From NCBI RefSeq assembly GCF_001642835.1, contig NZ_LXEI01000006.1:62001-126000 (forward strand): 64,000 nucleotides of DNA, written 5' to 3'. Made by a program: the position numbers and the translations under genes. Below, in pieces: positions 52,706 through 60,975 of the stretch. The notes beneath the pieces are model-generated. The model did not search any database, had not been told where the DNA came from, and saw only the letters and a list, made by a program, of their open reading frames with translations. Numbering within the stretch: position 1 is the stretch's first letter; each line of letters starts with the position of its first letter. The DNA is from Pseudotamlana agarivorans (lineage in GTDB: Bacteria > Bacteroidota > Bacteroidia > Flavobacteriales > Flavobacteriaceae).

Positions 52706-53176
52706 ATGTTACAGAACCATAAGTTTAAGACGCATATACGCTGGGAATTATCTGAAGGTGATTCGACAGCGAATCCGAGAAACTTTAGCAGAAATCATAA
52801 GGTGACTGTACCTAATAAAGCGGAGGCATTAAAGGTTTCGGCTGCTAAAGCTTTTAGAGGTGATGAACGTTGTTATAACCCCGAAGATTTGCTCTTATCC
52901 GCTTTAGCTTCCTGCCATATGATGTCGTATTTATATGTCTGTGCTCAGCATAAAATAGAAGTTTTAAGCTATTCTGACGATGCCGAAGGTATTTTAGAAG
53001 TAAATACAAATGGAAGCGGCCAATTTACAAGTGTGCAACTAAAACCCCTCGTTACTATTAAAGATAAGTCGCAAAAAGATTTAGCTCTCAGTTTACATGA
53101 AAAAGCAAATAAACTGTGTTTTATTGCTAATTCGTGTAATTTTCCTATTTCGCATGAAGCGGAGGTTTTGGTTTGA
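52706..53176 (+). CDS. OsmC family peroxiredoxin-like protein
   Basis: The ATG at 52706 (MLQNHKFKTHIRWEL) gives 156 residues; an upstream TTG extension is less likely. ERCYNPEDLLLSALASCHMM contains the first OsmC Cys and FIANSCNFPIS the second. OsmC/Ohr proteins reduce organic peroxides using these two Cys residues. It lies 150 nt after the THUMP methyltransferase gene. Confidence 0.9.
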   Translation: MLQNHKFKTHIRWELSEGDSTANPRNFSRNHKVTVPNKAEALKVSAAKAFRGDERCYNPEDLLLSALASCHMMSYLYVCAQHKIEVLSYSDDAEGILEVNTNGSGQFTSVQLKPLVTIKDKSQKDLALSLHEKANKLCFIANSCNFPISHEAEVLV

Positions 53177-53558
53177 GGCTTTTGGAGTTTTAAAGTTGCA
53201 AAAGCAATTCGGTAACACTTCCACAAGCTAGTGTGACATTGATGGGCTGTATGAGATAGGCGGTAAGCTATATGCTAACTATAATCAACCAAATACCTAG
53301 GTTTCATTTTCTTAAATTCTCTGGCATAATTTAAAATCGATAGTATAATTTTCATACCGAGAATGAATTGAAAAACCTATGGATATCCCCTTGAGGGGAT
53401 TATAGGGGTGTTATGGTGATGAGTTGCAAAGTTCCAAAAGCAATTTGATAATACTGCGACAAGCTAGAGTGACATTGGCGGCCAATATACAAGGGAGCAT
53501 CGTTAATTTTTAAACGTTAGTTCTAACTTTAAACTTTAAACTTTTCACTCCCAAACCC
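53177..53558. repeat. Intergenic gap with a 54-bp direct repeat and heptamers
   Basis: Two copies of a 54-nt sequence, 53192-53245 and 53428-53481, share about 45 of 54 positions and start with AAAGTT and end with TGACATTG-like text. Between them is a hairpin ATCCCC/GGGGAT (53385-53400) followed by TATAGGGGTG. Heptamers AACTTTA, AACTTTA, AACTTTT (53525-53545) lie near the right end. No ORF is present. Confidence 0.7.
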
Positions 53559-54362
53559 TTACTTGTACTTACTAAACAAAGGAATTCGGTATGATATCGT
53601 GTAGCTATAACCAGCACCTATAGCACTACTGTCGTAAGTTTTTCCGAAACCAGGAATATAGACGTTTTCAAAATTATCAGGAACTTTTTCTGCGGCAAGT
53701 AATCGAACTTGAACGTTTAATCCCATATACAGATTGGTTAACACCTCTGCTTTTAATCCGAGTTGAAGTTCGCCCCAAAAAGCCGTTAGCCCACTAAACT
53801 CTTGTTTTTCGGTAAGCGTATATTGCGGAGCCCAATATTGATTAGTAGTATAAATTGTTGCTCCATTTAGGTCTTGACTAAAAGTGCTTCCTCCAATGCG
53901 AAAACCAAAATAAATCATGTTGTCCATGTTTAACCAGTTATCGTACATGTTATAATCTACACCAACTTTTAGGTAACTTCCGGTAGAAGTGATATCCATA
54001 TAGTCGGTAATGGTGTTTTTTTCTTCAGTACCTAATTCCGCGGCAGCGTAAAGGTGTTTTGAAACTCTAAAATCGGCATTAATTTCAAAACCTTTATAGT
54101 CTTCATCAAAAGAAGATCTTATAAGCTTCCCGATATCCCCACCAACACGTAGTCCATATTTCAATTTAATTTTTACGGAATCTTTTGGGGTGCTATTCGT
54201 TTTTGCTGCAGACTTAGACTTTTTAAATTTAGTCGAGTCTACCGTTTTTATGGTTTCAGATATTTCTGTAATGGTGTCGTTTTGAGCTTGAATACTCATC
54301 GAGGCAACCAAAAAGAAAGCAATAAGATTAATGCGATATAATAAAATGGGTTTCATCTTCAT
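53559..54362 (-). CDS. DUF6048 family outer-membrane protein
   Basis: This 267-residue protein has a signal peptide (ends IQAQ near residue 26). A Ser/Lys/Thr-rich linker and a beta-barrel-like body follow, ending ISYRIPLFSKYK. YGLRVGGDIGKLIRSSFDED and YLKVGVDYNMYDNWLNMDNM match DUF6048 as I recall. It overlaps the DUF6452 gene by 35 nt and is part of the rlmD-DUF6452-DUF6048 group common in flavobacteria. An outer-membrane role is likely; function unknown. Confidence 0.88.
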   Translation of the reverse strand: MKMKPILLYRINLIAFFLVASMSIQAQNDTITEISETIKTVDSTKFKKSKSAAKTNSTPKDSVKIKLKYGLRVGGDIGKLIRSSFDEDYKGFEINADFRVSKHLYAAAELGTEEKNTITDYMDITSTGSYLKVGVDYNMYDNWLNMDNMIYFGFRIGGSTFSQDLNGATIYTTNQYWAPQYTLTEKQEFSGLTAFWGELQLGLKAEVLTNLYMGLNVQVRLLAAEKVPDNFENVYIPGFGKTYDSSAIGAGYSYTISYRIPLFSKYK

Positions 54363-54876
54363 TTTCTACAGATTGGTTCTCGTTCATAGGCTGTCTAGAA
54401 AGCATCCAGTTATCAGCATCGGGTTCAATAGTTAAGGTAACGTTTTTGTAAATGGTTTTATATCCACAGGCACGAGATACATAAACTTCTTCACGACTAT
54501 AATTGATGGTTATGGTATCTGGATTACCCTCAATATAATCATCCGTATCATCGTCTGGTGTTCCATTATCGTTTACAGTGGCGTCACTTATTAGTGTGTA
54601 CTGGGTGGTGTTTACATCTGTTTTTAGTGGTAAAAAGACTTCATCGGTATCTGTAAAGTAATAATCAGATAAAACATTGTCGTTACCAACTCCGAAGGCT
54701 ATTAAATCAAACACATTTTTTTTGGTGTCTGGGTTTGAAGCATCATGAAAATCGATGATAAGTCGTGGTGTGGTTGCCATGCCTTCCGGACAAATGTCGT
54801 CGGGTTCACAAGCTATGGCAATTAAAACACCAATTAATAATAGCACTGGGGCAATAAGAAGTTTAATGTATTTCAT
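54328..54876 (-). CDS. DUF6452 family lipoprotein
   Basis: This 182-residue lipoprotein has the lipobox IAIAC (Cys near residue 23) followed by EPDDICPEGMATTPRLIIDFHD, a DUF6452 hallmark with a conserved Cys. The mature part is beta-rich. It lies between rlmD and DUF6048, 61 nt below rlmD, and overlaps DUF6048 by 35 nt, so translational coupling is likely. The pair may form an outer-membrane complex; no function is known. Confidence 0.88.
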   Translation of the reverse strand: MKYIKLLIAPVLLLIGVLIAIACEPDDICPEGMATTPRLIIDFHDASNPDTKKNVFDLIAFGVGNDNVLSDYYFTDTDEVFLPLKTDVNTTQYTLISDATVNDNGTPDDDTDDYIEGNPDTITINYSREEVYVSRACGYKTIYKNVTLTIEPDADNWMLSRQPMNENQSVENEDETHFIISH

Positions 54877-54937
54877 TATTGTTTATTAATAACTATGATA
54901 AGCCTTTAAAAAGAGGTCATTGTCATAGAATTTTAAA

Positions 54938-56350
54938 TTATCGACGCTCTAAAAGTACAACATTTTCAACATGAAAAGTTTGCGGAAACATATCAACAGC
55001 TTGTGTTTTTACCACTTTGTATTGGGCATCCATAAGTTCTAAATCACGGGCTTGTGTGGCACTATTACAGCTCACATAAACTACTTTTTTAGGCGCTATA
55101 TTGAGTATTTGTTGCACCACATCTTTATGCATACCATCTCGAGGCGGATCGGTAATAATCACATCTGGCTCACCATGGGTTTTAATAAAGGTGCTATTAA
55201 ATACATTTTTCATGTCACCTACAAAAAACTCAACGTTATCAATACCATTTAATTGTGCATTTTCTTTGGCAGCTGTTATAGCATCGGGAACGGCTTCTAC
55301 ACCAACTACTTTTTTTGCTTTTTTAGCAACAAACTGAGCAATAGTTCCTGTTCCAGTATATAAATCGTACACCAATTCGTTTCCTGATAATCCAGCAAAA
55401 TCTCTAGTGATTTTATAAAGTTCGTAAGCCTGATCGGAATTCGTTTGATAAAAGGACTTGGCATTAATTTTAAACTTTAAGCCTTCCATTTCTTCAAAAA
55501 TATGGTCTTGCCCTTTATAGCAAATCACTTCTTGATCGTAAATAGTATCGTTAGCCTTGCCGTTTATAACGTATTGTAACGAGGTTACTTCTGGGAATTT
55601 TTCAGCAATAAAATCTAAAAGTAGTTCACGCTTTTCTTTGTCTTCTTTGAAGAATTGAACCATGACCATGATATCGCCCGTAGAAGACGTTCTAATCATC
55701 ATGGTACGTAGAAAGCCGGTTTGGTTTCTGGTGTTAAAAAACTCAAGATTATTTTCGATTCCAAAAGCTTTAACCGCATTTCTAATAGCATTAGAAGGGT
55801 CTGCTTGAAGGTGACATTTATTAAGGTCTAAAATTTTATCCCACATGCCAGGAATATGAAATCCAAGGGCATTTCTATCGCCTAAATCTTCGTCCGATTG
55901 TACTTCTTCAAGCGTTAACCATCGGCTATCGCTAAAAGAAAACTCCATTTTATTTCTGTAGAAATATTGGTTAGTAGAACCTAAAATAGGGGTAACCTCT
56001 GGAAGTTCTATATGTCCGATTCGCGTTAAATTGTTGGTAACCTCTTTTTGTTTATAAAAAAGTTGGTGCTCATAGGCCATGTCTTGCCATTTGCAACCAC
56101 CACAAGTTCCAAAATGCTCGCATTTGGGCTCAGTACGCTTATCTGAAAGTTTATGAAAAGCCGTTGCTTTTCCTTCGTAGTAGGCTTTACGTTTCTTAAA
56201 TGTTTGCACATCAACAACATCGCCAGGAACAGCATTTGGAAGGAATATTACCTTGCCATCTGGAGCTTTTGCAATAGTTTTACCTTTTGCTCCAGCATCA
56301 ATTACTTCTACGTTTTCAAAAACTTGTTTTCTTGTTTTTTTTCTTGCCAT
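54938..56350 (-). CDS. rlmD: 23S rRNA (uracil-5-)-methyltransferase RlmD
   Basis: This 470-residue RlmD/TrmA-family enzyme has an N-terminal TRAM domain (about 8-60), an iron-sulfur cluster region with CEHFGTCGGCKWQ (about 77-89) and a SAM domain. In the SAM domain, VYDLYTGTGTIAQFVAK is motif I, IITDPPRDGMH (about 398) is motif IV and VVYVSCNSATQARDL carries the catalytic Cys. It makes m5U in 23S rRNA (U1939 in E. coli). It is the first gene of the rlmD-DUF6452-DUF6048 group. Confidence 0.95.
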   Translation of the reverse strand: MARKKTRKQVFENVEVIDAGAKGKTIAKAPDGKVIFLPNAVPGDVVDVQTFKKRKAYYEGKATAFHKLSDKRTEPKCEHFGTCGGCKWQDMAYEHQLFYKQKEVTNNLTRIGHIELPEVTPILGSTNQYFYRNKMEFSFSDSRWLTLEEVQSDEDLGDRNALGFHIPGMWDKILDLNKCHLQADPSNAIRNAVKAFGIENNLEFFNTRNQTGFLRTMMIRTSSTGDIMVMVQFFKEDKEKRELLLDFIAEKFPEVTSLQYVINGKANDTIYDQEVICYKGQDHIFEEMEGLKFKINAKSFYQTNSDQAYELYKITRDFAGLSGNELVYDLYTGTGTIAQFVAKKAKKVVGVEAVPDAITAAKENAQLNGIDNVEFFVGDMKNVFNSTFIKTHGEPDVIITDPPRDGMHKDVVQQILNIAPKKVVYVSCNSATQARDLELMDAQYKVVKTQAVDMFPQTFHVENVVLLERR

Positions 56351-56354
56351 GCTG

Positions 56355-56362
56355 CAAAAATA
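56355..56362 (-). promoter_or_regulatory. Candidate -7 box TATTTTTG, near-leaderless rlmD
   Basis: A minus-strand TAnnTTTG match ends 5 nt before the rlmD ATG, the same spacing as for the MFS gene. This would give a leaderless or near-leaderless transcript. Confidence 0.45.
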
Positions 56363-56613
56363 ATGAACTCCTTTATACTTTATTGAGAGAAGTTAAAAAT
56401 TGTTATTTTCTTTTTTAATGATTTCAGAATTTGAAGTTGTAAGATTGTCTAAAACATTTTTTGAGGTGTTGTTTTATTTGTAATTTGCGGGCTCTAGGGA
56501 TGATTTCTCTCCCACGCTGAATTTTCGAGACTTTTCGGAAGGATAAAGGTACAGAAGGAATGGTTATTTTAAGTATCTATTAGATTAGATACAAACATTT
56601 AAATTTATTTAAA

Positions 56614-57858
56614 ATGGCTGTTTTAAACCAATTAAGTTCGCAAGAAGCGATTACATTAGAAAACAAGTATGGTGCACACAATTACCATCCACTACCTGTA
56701 GTATTAAACAGGGGAGAAGGTGTGTTTGTATGGGATGTTGAAGGAAAAAAGTATTACGATTTCTTATCGGCATACTCGGCAGTAAACCAAGGGCATTGCC
56801 ATCCAAAAATTGTGGGTGCTATGGTAAATCAAGCGCAAACCCTAACCTTAACATCGCGTGCATTTTATAATGATATGCTCGGAAAATTTGAAAAATTTGC
56901 ATGTGAATATTTCAAATTCGATAAGCTTTTACCAATGAATACAGGAGCCGAAGCAGTTGAAACGGCTTTGAAAATATGTAGAAAATGGGCTTATGAAGTA
57001 AAATCTATTGATGAAAATGAAGCCGAAATAATAGTTTGTGAAAACAATTTTCACGGTAGAACCACCACAATTATTTCATTTTCTAACGATCCTGTGGCAC
57101 GTAAAAATTTCGGGCCATACACAAAAGGATTTATAAAAATTGAATACAATAATCTTGATGCCTTAGAAGAGAACTTAAAAAACAACCCTAATGTAGCAGG
57201 GTTTTTGGTTGAACCGATACAAGGTGAAGCCGGAGTTTATGTGCCTGACGAAGGTTATTTAACCAAAGCGAAGGCTTTATGTGAGAAATATAATGTGCTT
57301 TTTATTGCTGATGAAGTGCAAACAGGAATCGCTCGTACAGGAAAACTATTAGCGGTAAATCATGAAAATGTGAAACCAGATATTTTAATTTTAGGAAAAG
57401 CGATTAGTGGTGGTGTGTATCCGGTTTCGGCAGTTTTAGCCAATGACCCGGTGATGAACGTTATAAAGCCAGGAAATCACGGTAGTACTTTTGGAGGGAA
57501 TCCAGTTGCAGCAGCTGTTGCGATGGCTGCTCTAGAAGTTGTTGAAGATGAGCAATTGGCCGATAAAGCTTTAGAGTTAGGAGTCTTGTTTAGAAGTGAA
57601 TTAAACGCTTATATTGAAACAAGTGGTATCGTGAACTTGGTTCGTGGTAAAGGCTTGCTTAATGCCATTGTTATTAATGATGACGAAGACAGTGATACCG
57701 CTTGGAATATTTGTGTGGCGCTTAAAGAAAATGGCTTACTAGCTAAACCAACCCATGGGAATATTATCCGATTTGCACCACCTTTAGTGATGACTAAGGA
57801 GGAGTTGTTAGATTGCGTTAAGATCATTACAACAACTTTGAAGCAGTTTGAAAGTTAA
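56614..57858 (+). CDS. rocD: Ornithine--oxo-acid transaminase
   Basis: This 414-residue class III PLP aminotransferase moves the delta-amino group of ornithine to 2-oxoglutarate, giving glutamate semialdehyde. YGAHNYHPLPVVLNRGEGV, YDFLSAYSAVNQGHCHPK, NTGAEAVETALK, ENNFHGRTTTI, the PLP Asp in LFIADEVQTGIARTG and the Lys in LILGKAISGG are family motifs. It stands alone and ends in a terminator. It links arginine breakdown to proline and glutamate. Confidence 0.96.
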   Translation: MAVLNQLSSQEAITLENKYGAHNYHPLPVVLNRGEGVFVWDVEGKKYYDFLSAYSAVNQGHCHPKIVGAMVNQAQTLTLTSRAFYNDMLGKFEKFACEYFKFDKLLPMNTGAEAVETALKICRKWAYEVKSIDENEAEIIVCENNFHGRTTTIISFSNDPVARKNFGPYTKGFIKIEYNNLDALEENLKNNPNVAGFLVEPIQGEAGVYVPDEGYLTKAKALCEKYNVLFIADEVQTGIARTGKLLAVNHENVKPDILILGKAISGGVYPVSAVLANDPVMNVIKPGNHGSTFGGNPVAAAVAMAALEVVEDEQLADKALELGVLFRSELNAYIETSGIVNLVRGKGLLNAIVINDDEDSDTAWNICVALKENGLLAKPTHGNIIRFAPPLVMTKEELLDCVKIITTTLKQFES

Positions 57859-57895
57859 AAGTTAGGGCTTTCGTTTCATGATTAATGTTGTAACA

Positions 57896-57937
57896 TTGCC
57901 TAAAGCCTAAAGCAAACAACCTAAAACCAAAAACCCC
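57896..57937. repeat. Degenerate heptamer tract after rocD
   Basis: In steps of 7 from 57896 the sequence reads TTGCCTA, AAGCCTA, AAGCAAA, CAACCTA, AAACCAA, AAACCCC, running into the rocD terminator. It is the same kind of period-7 noncoding tract as at 4.8 kb and 46.4 kb. Confidence 0.7.
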
Positions 57938-57964
57938 ATCAGATTTTAAATACTGATGGGGTTT
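57931..57964 (+). terminator. rocD terminator
   Basis: AAACCCCATCAG (57931-57942) pairs with CTGATGGGGTTT (57953-57964) and is followed by TATCTTTTTATT. It lies 73 nt after the rocD stop. Confidence 0.9.
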
Positions 57965-58014
57965 TATCTTTTTATTCGTTAAACTATGGTCGATAGAAAA
58001 AAGGTTTAATCTTG

Positions 58015-58161
58015 TTATTCTTCCTCCAAACTAGCTGTAATATCAGTTACGATTTCGAGGGTTTTTGTAAGTTCATCGTTATTAACGAAAATTTCTTGAA
58101 AACCAGGGAAATTACCACCGCCAAAACTAGCCAGTCTAGCCGATTCGTGTTGTTGTATCAA
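58015..58161 (-). pseudogene. Truncated C-terminal gene fragment
   Basis: On the minus strand a 48-codon reading ends in TAA at 58015-58017. It begins (TTG) LIQQHESARLASFGGGNF and continues PGFQEIFVNNDELTKT, then LEIVTDITASLEEE. Its composition is that of a real protein tail: a Gly-rich turn and two amphipathic helices. There is no ATG, and the frame stops upstream after five codons. I do not recognise the parent family. It appears to be a relic of a deleted gene. The opposite-strand reading has no such features. Confidence 0.5.
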
Positions 58162-58301
58162 CCTTGTGTTAAATTAAGAAAACACAACGTAACTCATTAT
58201 AACATAGGATTCTATTAAAGGAATTATTGGATTCATAATATTTTTTAACACGTTATTGTTAAATAAAAGACATATTGATAAAAAAAAATTAACTTTTTTT
58301 T

Positions 58302-58326
58302 AACCCTACTAAAGAGTTTTATCGTC
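58302..58326 (+). promoter_or_regulatory. ECF-type promoter upstream of the T9SS protein
   Basis: AACCC (58302-58306), exactly 16 nt, then CGTC (58323-58326), with TAAAGAGTTTTAT in the spacer. The same arrangement recurs at 63920-63944. The -35 AAC and -10 CGTC elements match the general ECF sigma pattern. It lies 163 nt above the T9SS protein start, giving a long leader. Confidence 0.7.
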
Positions 58327-58488
58327 TTAGTAAAAAACAGTAGTTAAAATTCTTGATAGAATTTAGTGAAATCATGGTCATATTAGATTAATAGCGGCGC
58401 TTACGTATCACTAAATATAAAATCCTGATTTACACTACAAATTATCAAAACGTAAATTAAAACCTTTAACAATTAAATCTTTACACAC

Positions 58489-59253
58489 ATGAAAAAAATT
58501 TACAAAAACTTTTTATTGGCAATTATTGGATTAGCAACAACTGGTTTAACTTATGCTCAAGATTCTAATTTTGCAATTTTTACATCAGCCACAACAGGTA
58601 CATTGGGAGGAGTGAGTTTTACCGTAGATATGGCTGCAGAAAATGGGGCAGAAAATTACGCCTATGGAGGTTTTACAGGGGAAGCCTATTCTGCACATGA
58701 AGGAGCATGGAATACACCAGGAATTAGATATAAGCCTGTTGGAAGCTACACTTGTACTGTTACTTTTGCACAGGCTATACCAAATTTAAAATTTTACGTA
58801 AAAGACTGGGTGTTTTCAACCACAGTATTCAATCACGATTTTGTTATTAGATCAGAATATGACTTAACAGCAGCCGATTCCAAAACCTTAGTCGCTGGCG
58901 TAGGTAAAGGAATTATAGAATTTTCTGGCCCTGTTACCACACTAACTTTTACTAGAACAAGTGGTACCAATGACGGAAGACATTTATTTACATTTCTTGA
59001 CGGAGCGACTTTAACAGTTGATGATGTGTATGCATCTAACGACCTGAAATTATTTCCTAGTCCATCATCAGATTTTGTTGAAGTTTCAGGTTTAAAAACT
59101 ACTGAAAACTATAAAATATTTGATGTTTTAGGAGCTGTAGTTGGTTCTGGAACTATCTCTGCTAATCAAAAAATTACAATTACTAATTTAGTAAGTGGAA
59201 TTTATGTATTAAAACTGGAAACTGGAAATGCTATTAAATTTGTAAAAAAATAA
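58489..59253 (+). CDS. Small secreted protein with T9SS sorting domain
   Basis: This 254-residue protein has a Sec signal (MKKIYKNFLLAIIGLATTGL, cut near YAQ) and a beta-rich domain (about 24-170) rich in Gly, Thr and Phe. A T9SS type A sorting domain fills the last 75 or so residues (LKLFPSPSSDFVEVSGL onward, ending NAIKFVKK). No catalytic motif is visible, so a binding or structural surface protein is likely. An ECF-type promoter lies above it, and it ends in its own terminator. Thus it is probably a sigma-factor-controlled exported cargo. Confidence 0.88.
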   Translation: MKKIYKNFLLAIIGLATTGLTYAQDSNFAIFTSATTGTLGGVSFTVDMAAENGAENYAYGGFTGEAYSAHEGAWNTPGIRYKPVGSYTCTVTFAQAIPNLKFYVKDWVFSTTVFNHDFVIRSEYDLTAADSKTLVAGVGKGIIEFSGPVTTLTFTRTSGTNDGRHLFTFLDGATLTVDDVYASNDLKLFPSPSSDFVEVSGLKTTENYKIFDVLGAVVGSGTISANQKITITNLVSGIYVLKLETGNAIKFVKK

Positions 59254-59589
59254 GCGGTTCTACTGTTTGTTAACCATAGTAATACAAATGGCAGAAAAGA
59301 ACGAAACTTTGTTTTTGTTCTTTTCTGCTTTTATTATTTATAATAAATATCAAGCGAATTTATTTTACAAATCCTTTAAATCGAGAACTTATTCTTGACA
59401 GGGAAGTAAAAAAGCAAGTATTAAGCCAATTAAGCTTGGCTAGGTTTAAAATGTGTAAATTGTAAACTTATGAAATACTTGGTTTTAGTGCTGAAACAAT
59501 GAAAATGGTTTCTTGGTAATGGTTGTTTCAATTATTAACAAGTATTAAGTTTAGCATATAGTATAAAAAAATATTCTTCAAATTCTCCT
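59254..59589. other. 336-bp intergenic region
   Basis: The gap holds the terminator of the T9SS gene (59291-59332) and an AT-rich stretch with no ORF. The promoter for the ABC triad should be in the right part, where I see no clear consensus. Confidence 0.6.
59291..59332 (+). terminator. Terminator of the T9SS protein gene
   Basis: GCAGAAAAGAAC (59291-59302) pairs with GTTCTTTTCTGC (59317-59328), followed by TTTTATTATT. It separates the cargo gene from the ABC transporter genes. Confidence 0.9.
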
Positions 59590-60975
59590 ATGATTCTATT
59601 AATAGCAAAAAAAGAAGTAAAGGAACTTTTACGAAATAATAGATTTCGTTTAACCAGTATAATATTATTAATACTACTTGTATTCTCAATGATAATTAGT
59701 TGGAATACGAATATAAAAATTCAAAAAGAGCATCAAGCTGCCGAAGCATTAGCGAGAGTACAATGGGAAAACCAAGGTAAAAAAAGTGCTCATTCTGCTG
59801 GTCACTACGGTACTTTTGCATTTAAGCCTATTCCTGTACTTTCATTAATAGATAACGGACTTAATAAATACCTGGGTGTTTCTGTTTTTTTAGAAGCCCA
59901 TCGGCAAAATTCGGCATCGTATAAGCAAATTACAGATCAGAATGATTTGGCTAGATTTGCCGATTTAAGCCCGGCCTATGTTTTTATATATCTAATGCCC
60001 TTACTTATTATTTTATTAGGCTTCAATAGTTATACTACCGAAAAAGAAAGTGGCACGTTGCAACTTATACTTAGCCAAGGCGCATCGAAACGACAACTGG
60101 TTTTAGGCAAAGCTTTAGGCATGTGGTTTGCCATACTTTTATTGTTAGTCCCTGTTATTATACTTGGTTTTTGTTTTATTCTATTTTCAAATTACGAAAA
60201 TGGAGACCTTTTACGCTATATACTTATTGTATTTAGTTTGTTGCTTTATTATGGTGTTTTTATTCATCTGTCTATCGCTGCATCAGTATGGGCTAAAAAC
60301 AGTAACTTTTCTTTAATTATTCTACTAAGTTTTTGGATGATTTCGGCACTTCTTATGCCAAAATTAACTGCCGATATTTCTAAGAAAACCCATAAAACAC
60401 CTTCAGCCATTGCTTATCAAGAAAACATAAAAAAGGCACTAGACAATGGTATAAATGGTCACGATCCGACCTCTGAAAAAGCCATAGCTTTTAAAGATAG
60501 TCTTTTAAAAACGTACCAAGTAAAGAGTATAGATTCACTTCCTGTTAGTTATCGTCAGTTGCTTATGCAAGAAGGTGAAAAACATGAAACCGCGGTTTAT
60601 AAAAATGCTATGACGCAATTAAATAATGTATATCTAGATCAACTTAAAGTACATCAACTTAATGCGTTTATCTCTCCAACAATTTTAATGCGCATGTTAT
60701 CTATGCAATTTGCCAAAAGCGATTTGCAATCGCATTATAATTTCACTTATCAAGCTGAAGAGTATAGGAATGCACTAATTAGCAGTTTAAATAGTGGTCC
60801 AAGAGGAGCGGTGGACTCCGACTTTTTTAAGGAAAACCTAAAGTTTGATTACCATCCTTTAACATTAGCTCAAACCATGGAAAAAAGCAAGAGTAACCTA
60901 TTGTATTTAATATTATGGTGGGTGTTCAGCGGGCTTTTGGTATTGTTATCTGTTTATAAAAATAAATTGAAATGA
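59590..60975 (+). CDS. ABC-2 type transporter permease (DUF3526-like), first subunit
   Basis: This 461-residue permease has one N-terminal membrane helix (about 18-38) and a long outside loop to about 135. A cluster of helices at about 135-255 includes LIILLGFNSYTTEKESGTLQLILSQGASKRQLVLGK, the conserved ABC-2 E-K-E-x-G-T-L motif. A second loop and a final helix (about 435-455) follow. This matches the large-loop ABC-2 family (DUF3526/NosY relatives). Its stop overlaps the next start (ATGA at 60972-60975). Confidence 0.88.
   Translation: MILLIAKKEVKELLRNNRFRLTSIILLILLVFSMIISWNTNIKIQKEHQAAEALARVQWENQGKKSAHSAGHYGTFAFKPIPVLSLIDNGLNKYLGVSVFLEAHRQNSASYKQITDQNDLARFADLSPAYVFIYLMPLLIILLGFNSYTTEKESGTLQLILSQGASKRQLVLGKALGMWFAILLLLVPVIILGFCFILFSNYENGDLLRYILIVFSLLLYYGVFIHLSIAASVWAKNSNFSLIILLSFWMISALLMPKLTADISKKTHKTPSAIAYQENIKKALDNGINGHDPTSEKAIAFKDSLLKTYQVKSIDSLPVSYRQLLMQEGEKHETAVYKNAMTQLNNVYLDQLKVHQLNAFISPTILMRMLSMQFAKSDLQSHYNFTYQAEEYRNALISSLNSGPRGAVDSDFFKENLKFDYHPLTLAQTMEKSKSNLLYLILWWVFSGLLVLLSVYKNKLK

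Noticed and set aside
58012-58218. 68-codon plus-strand ORF after rocD
   Set aside because: Its composition is random-like; the opposite strand carries a much more protein-like relic.
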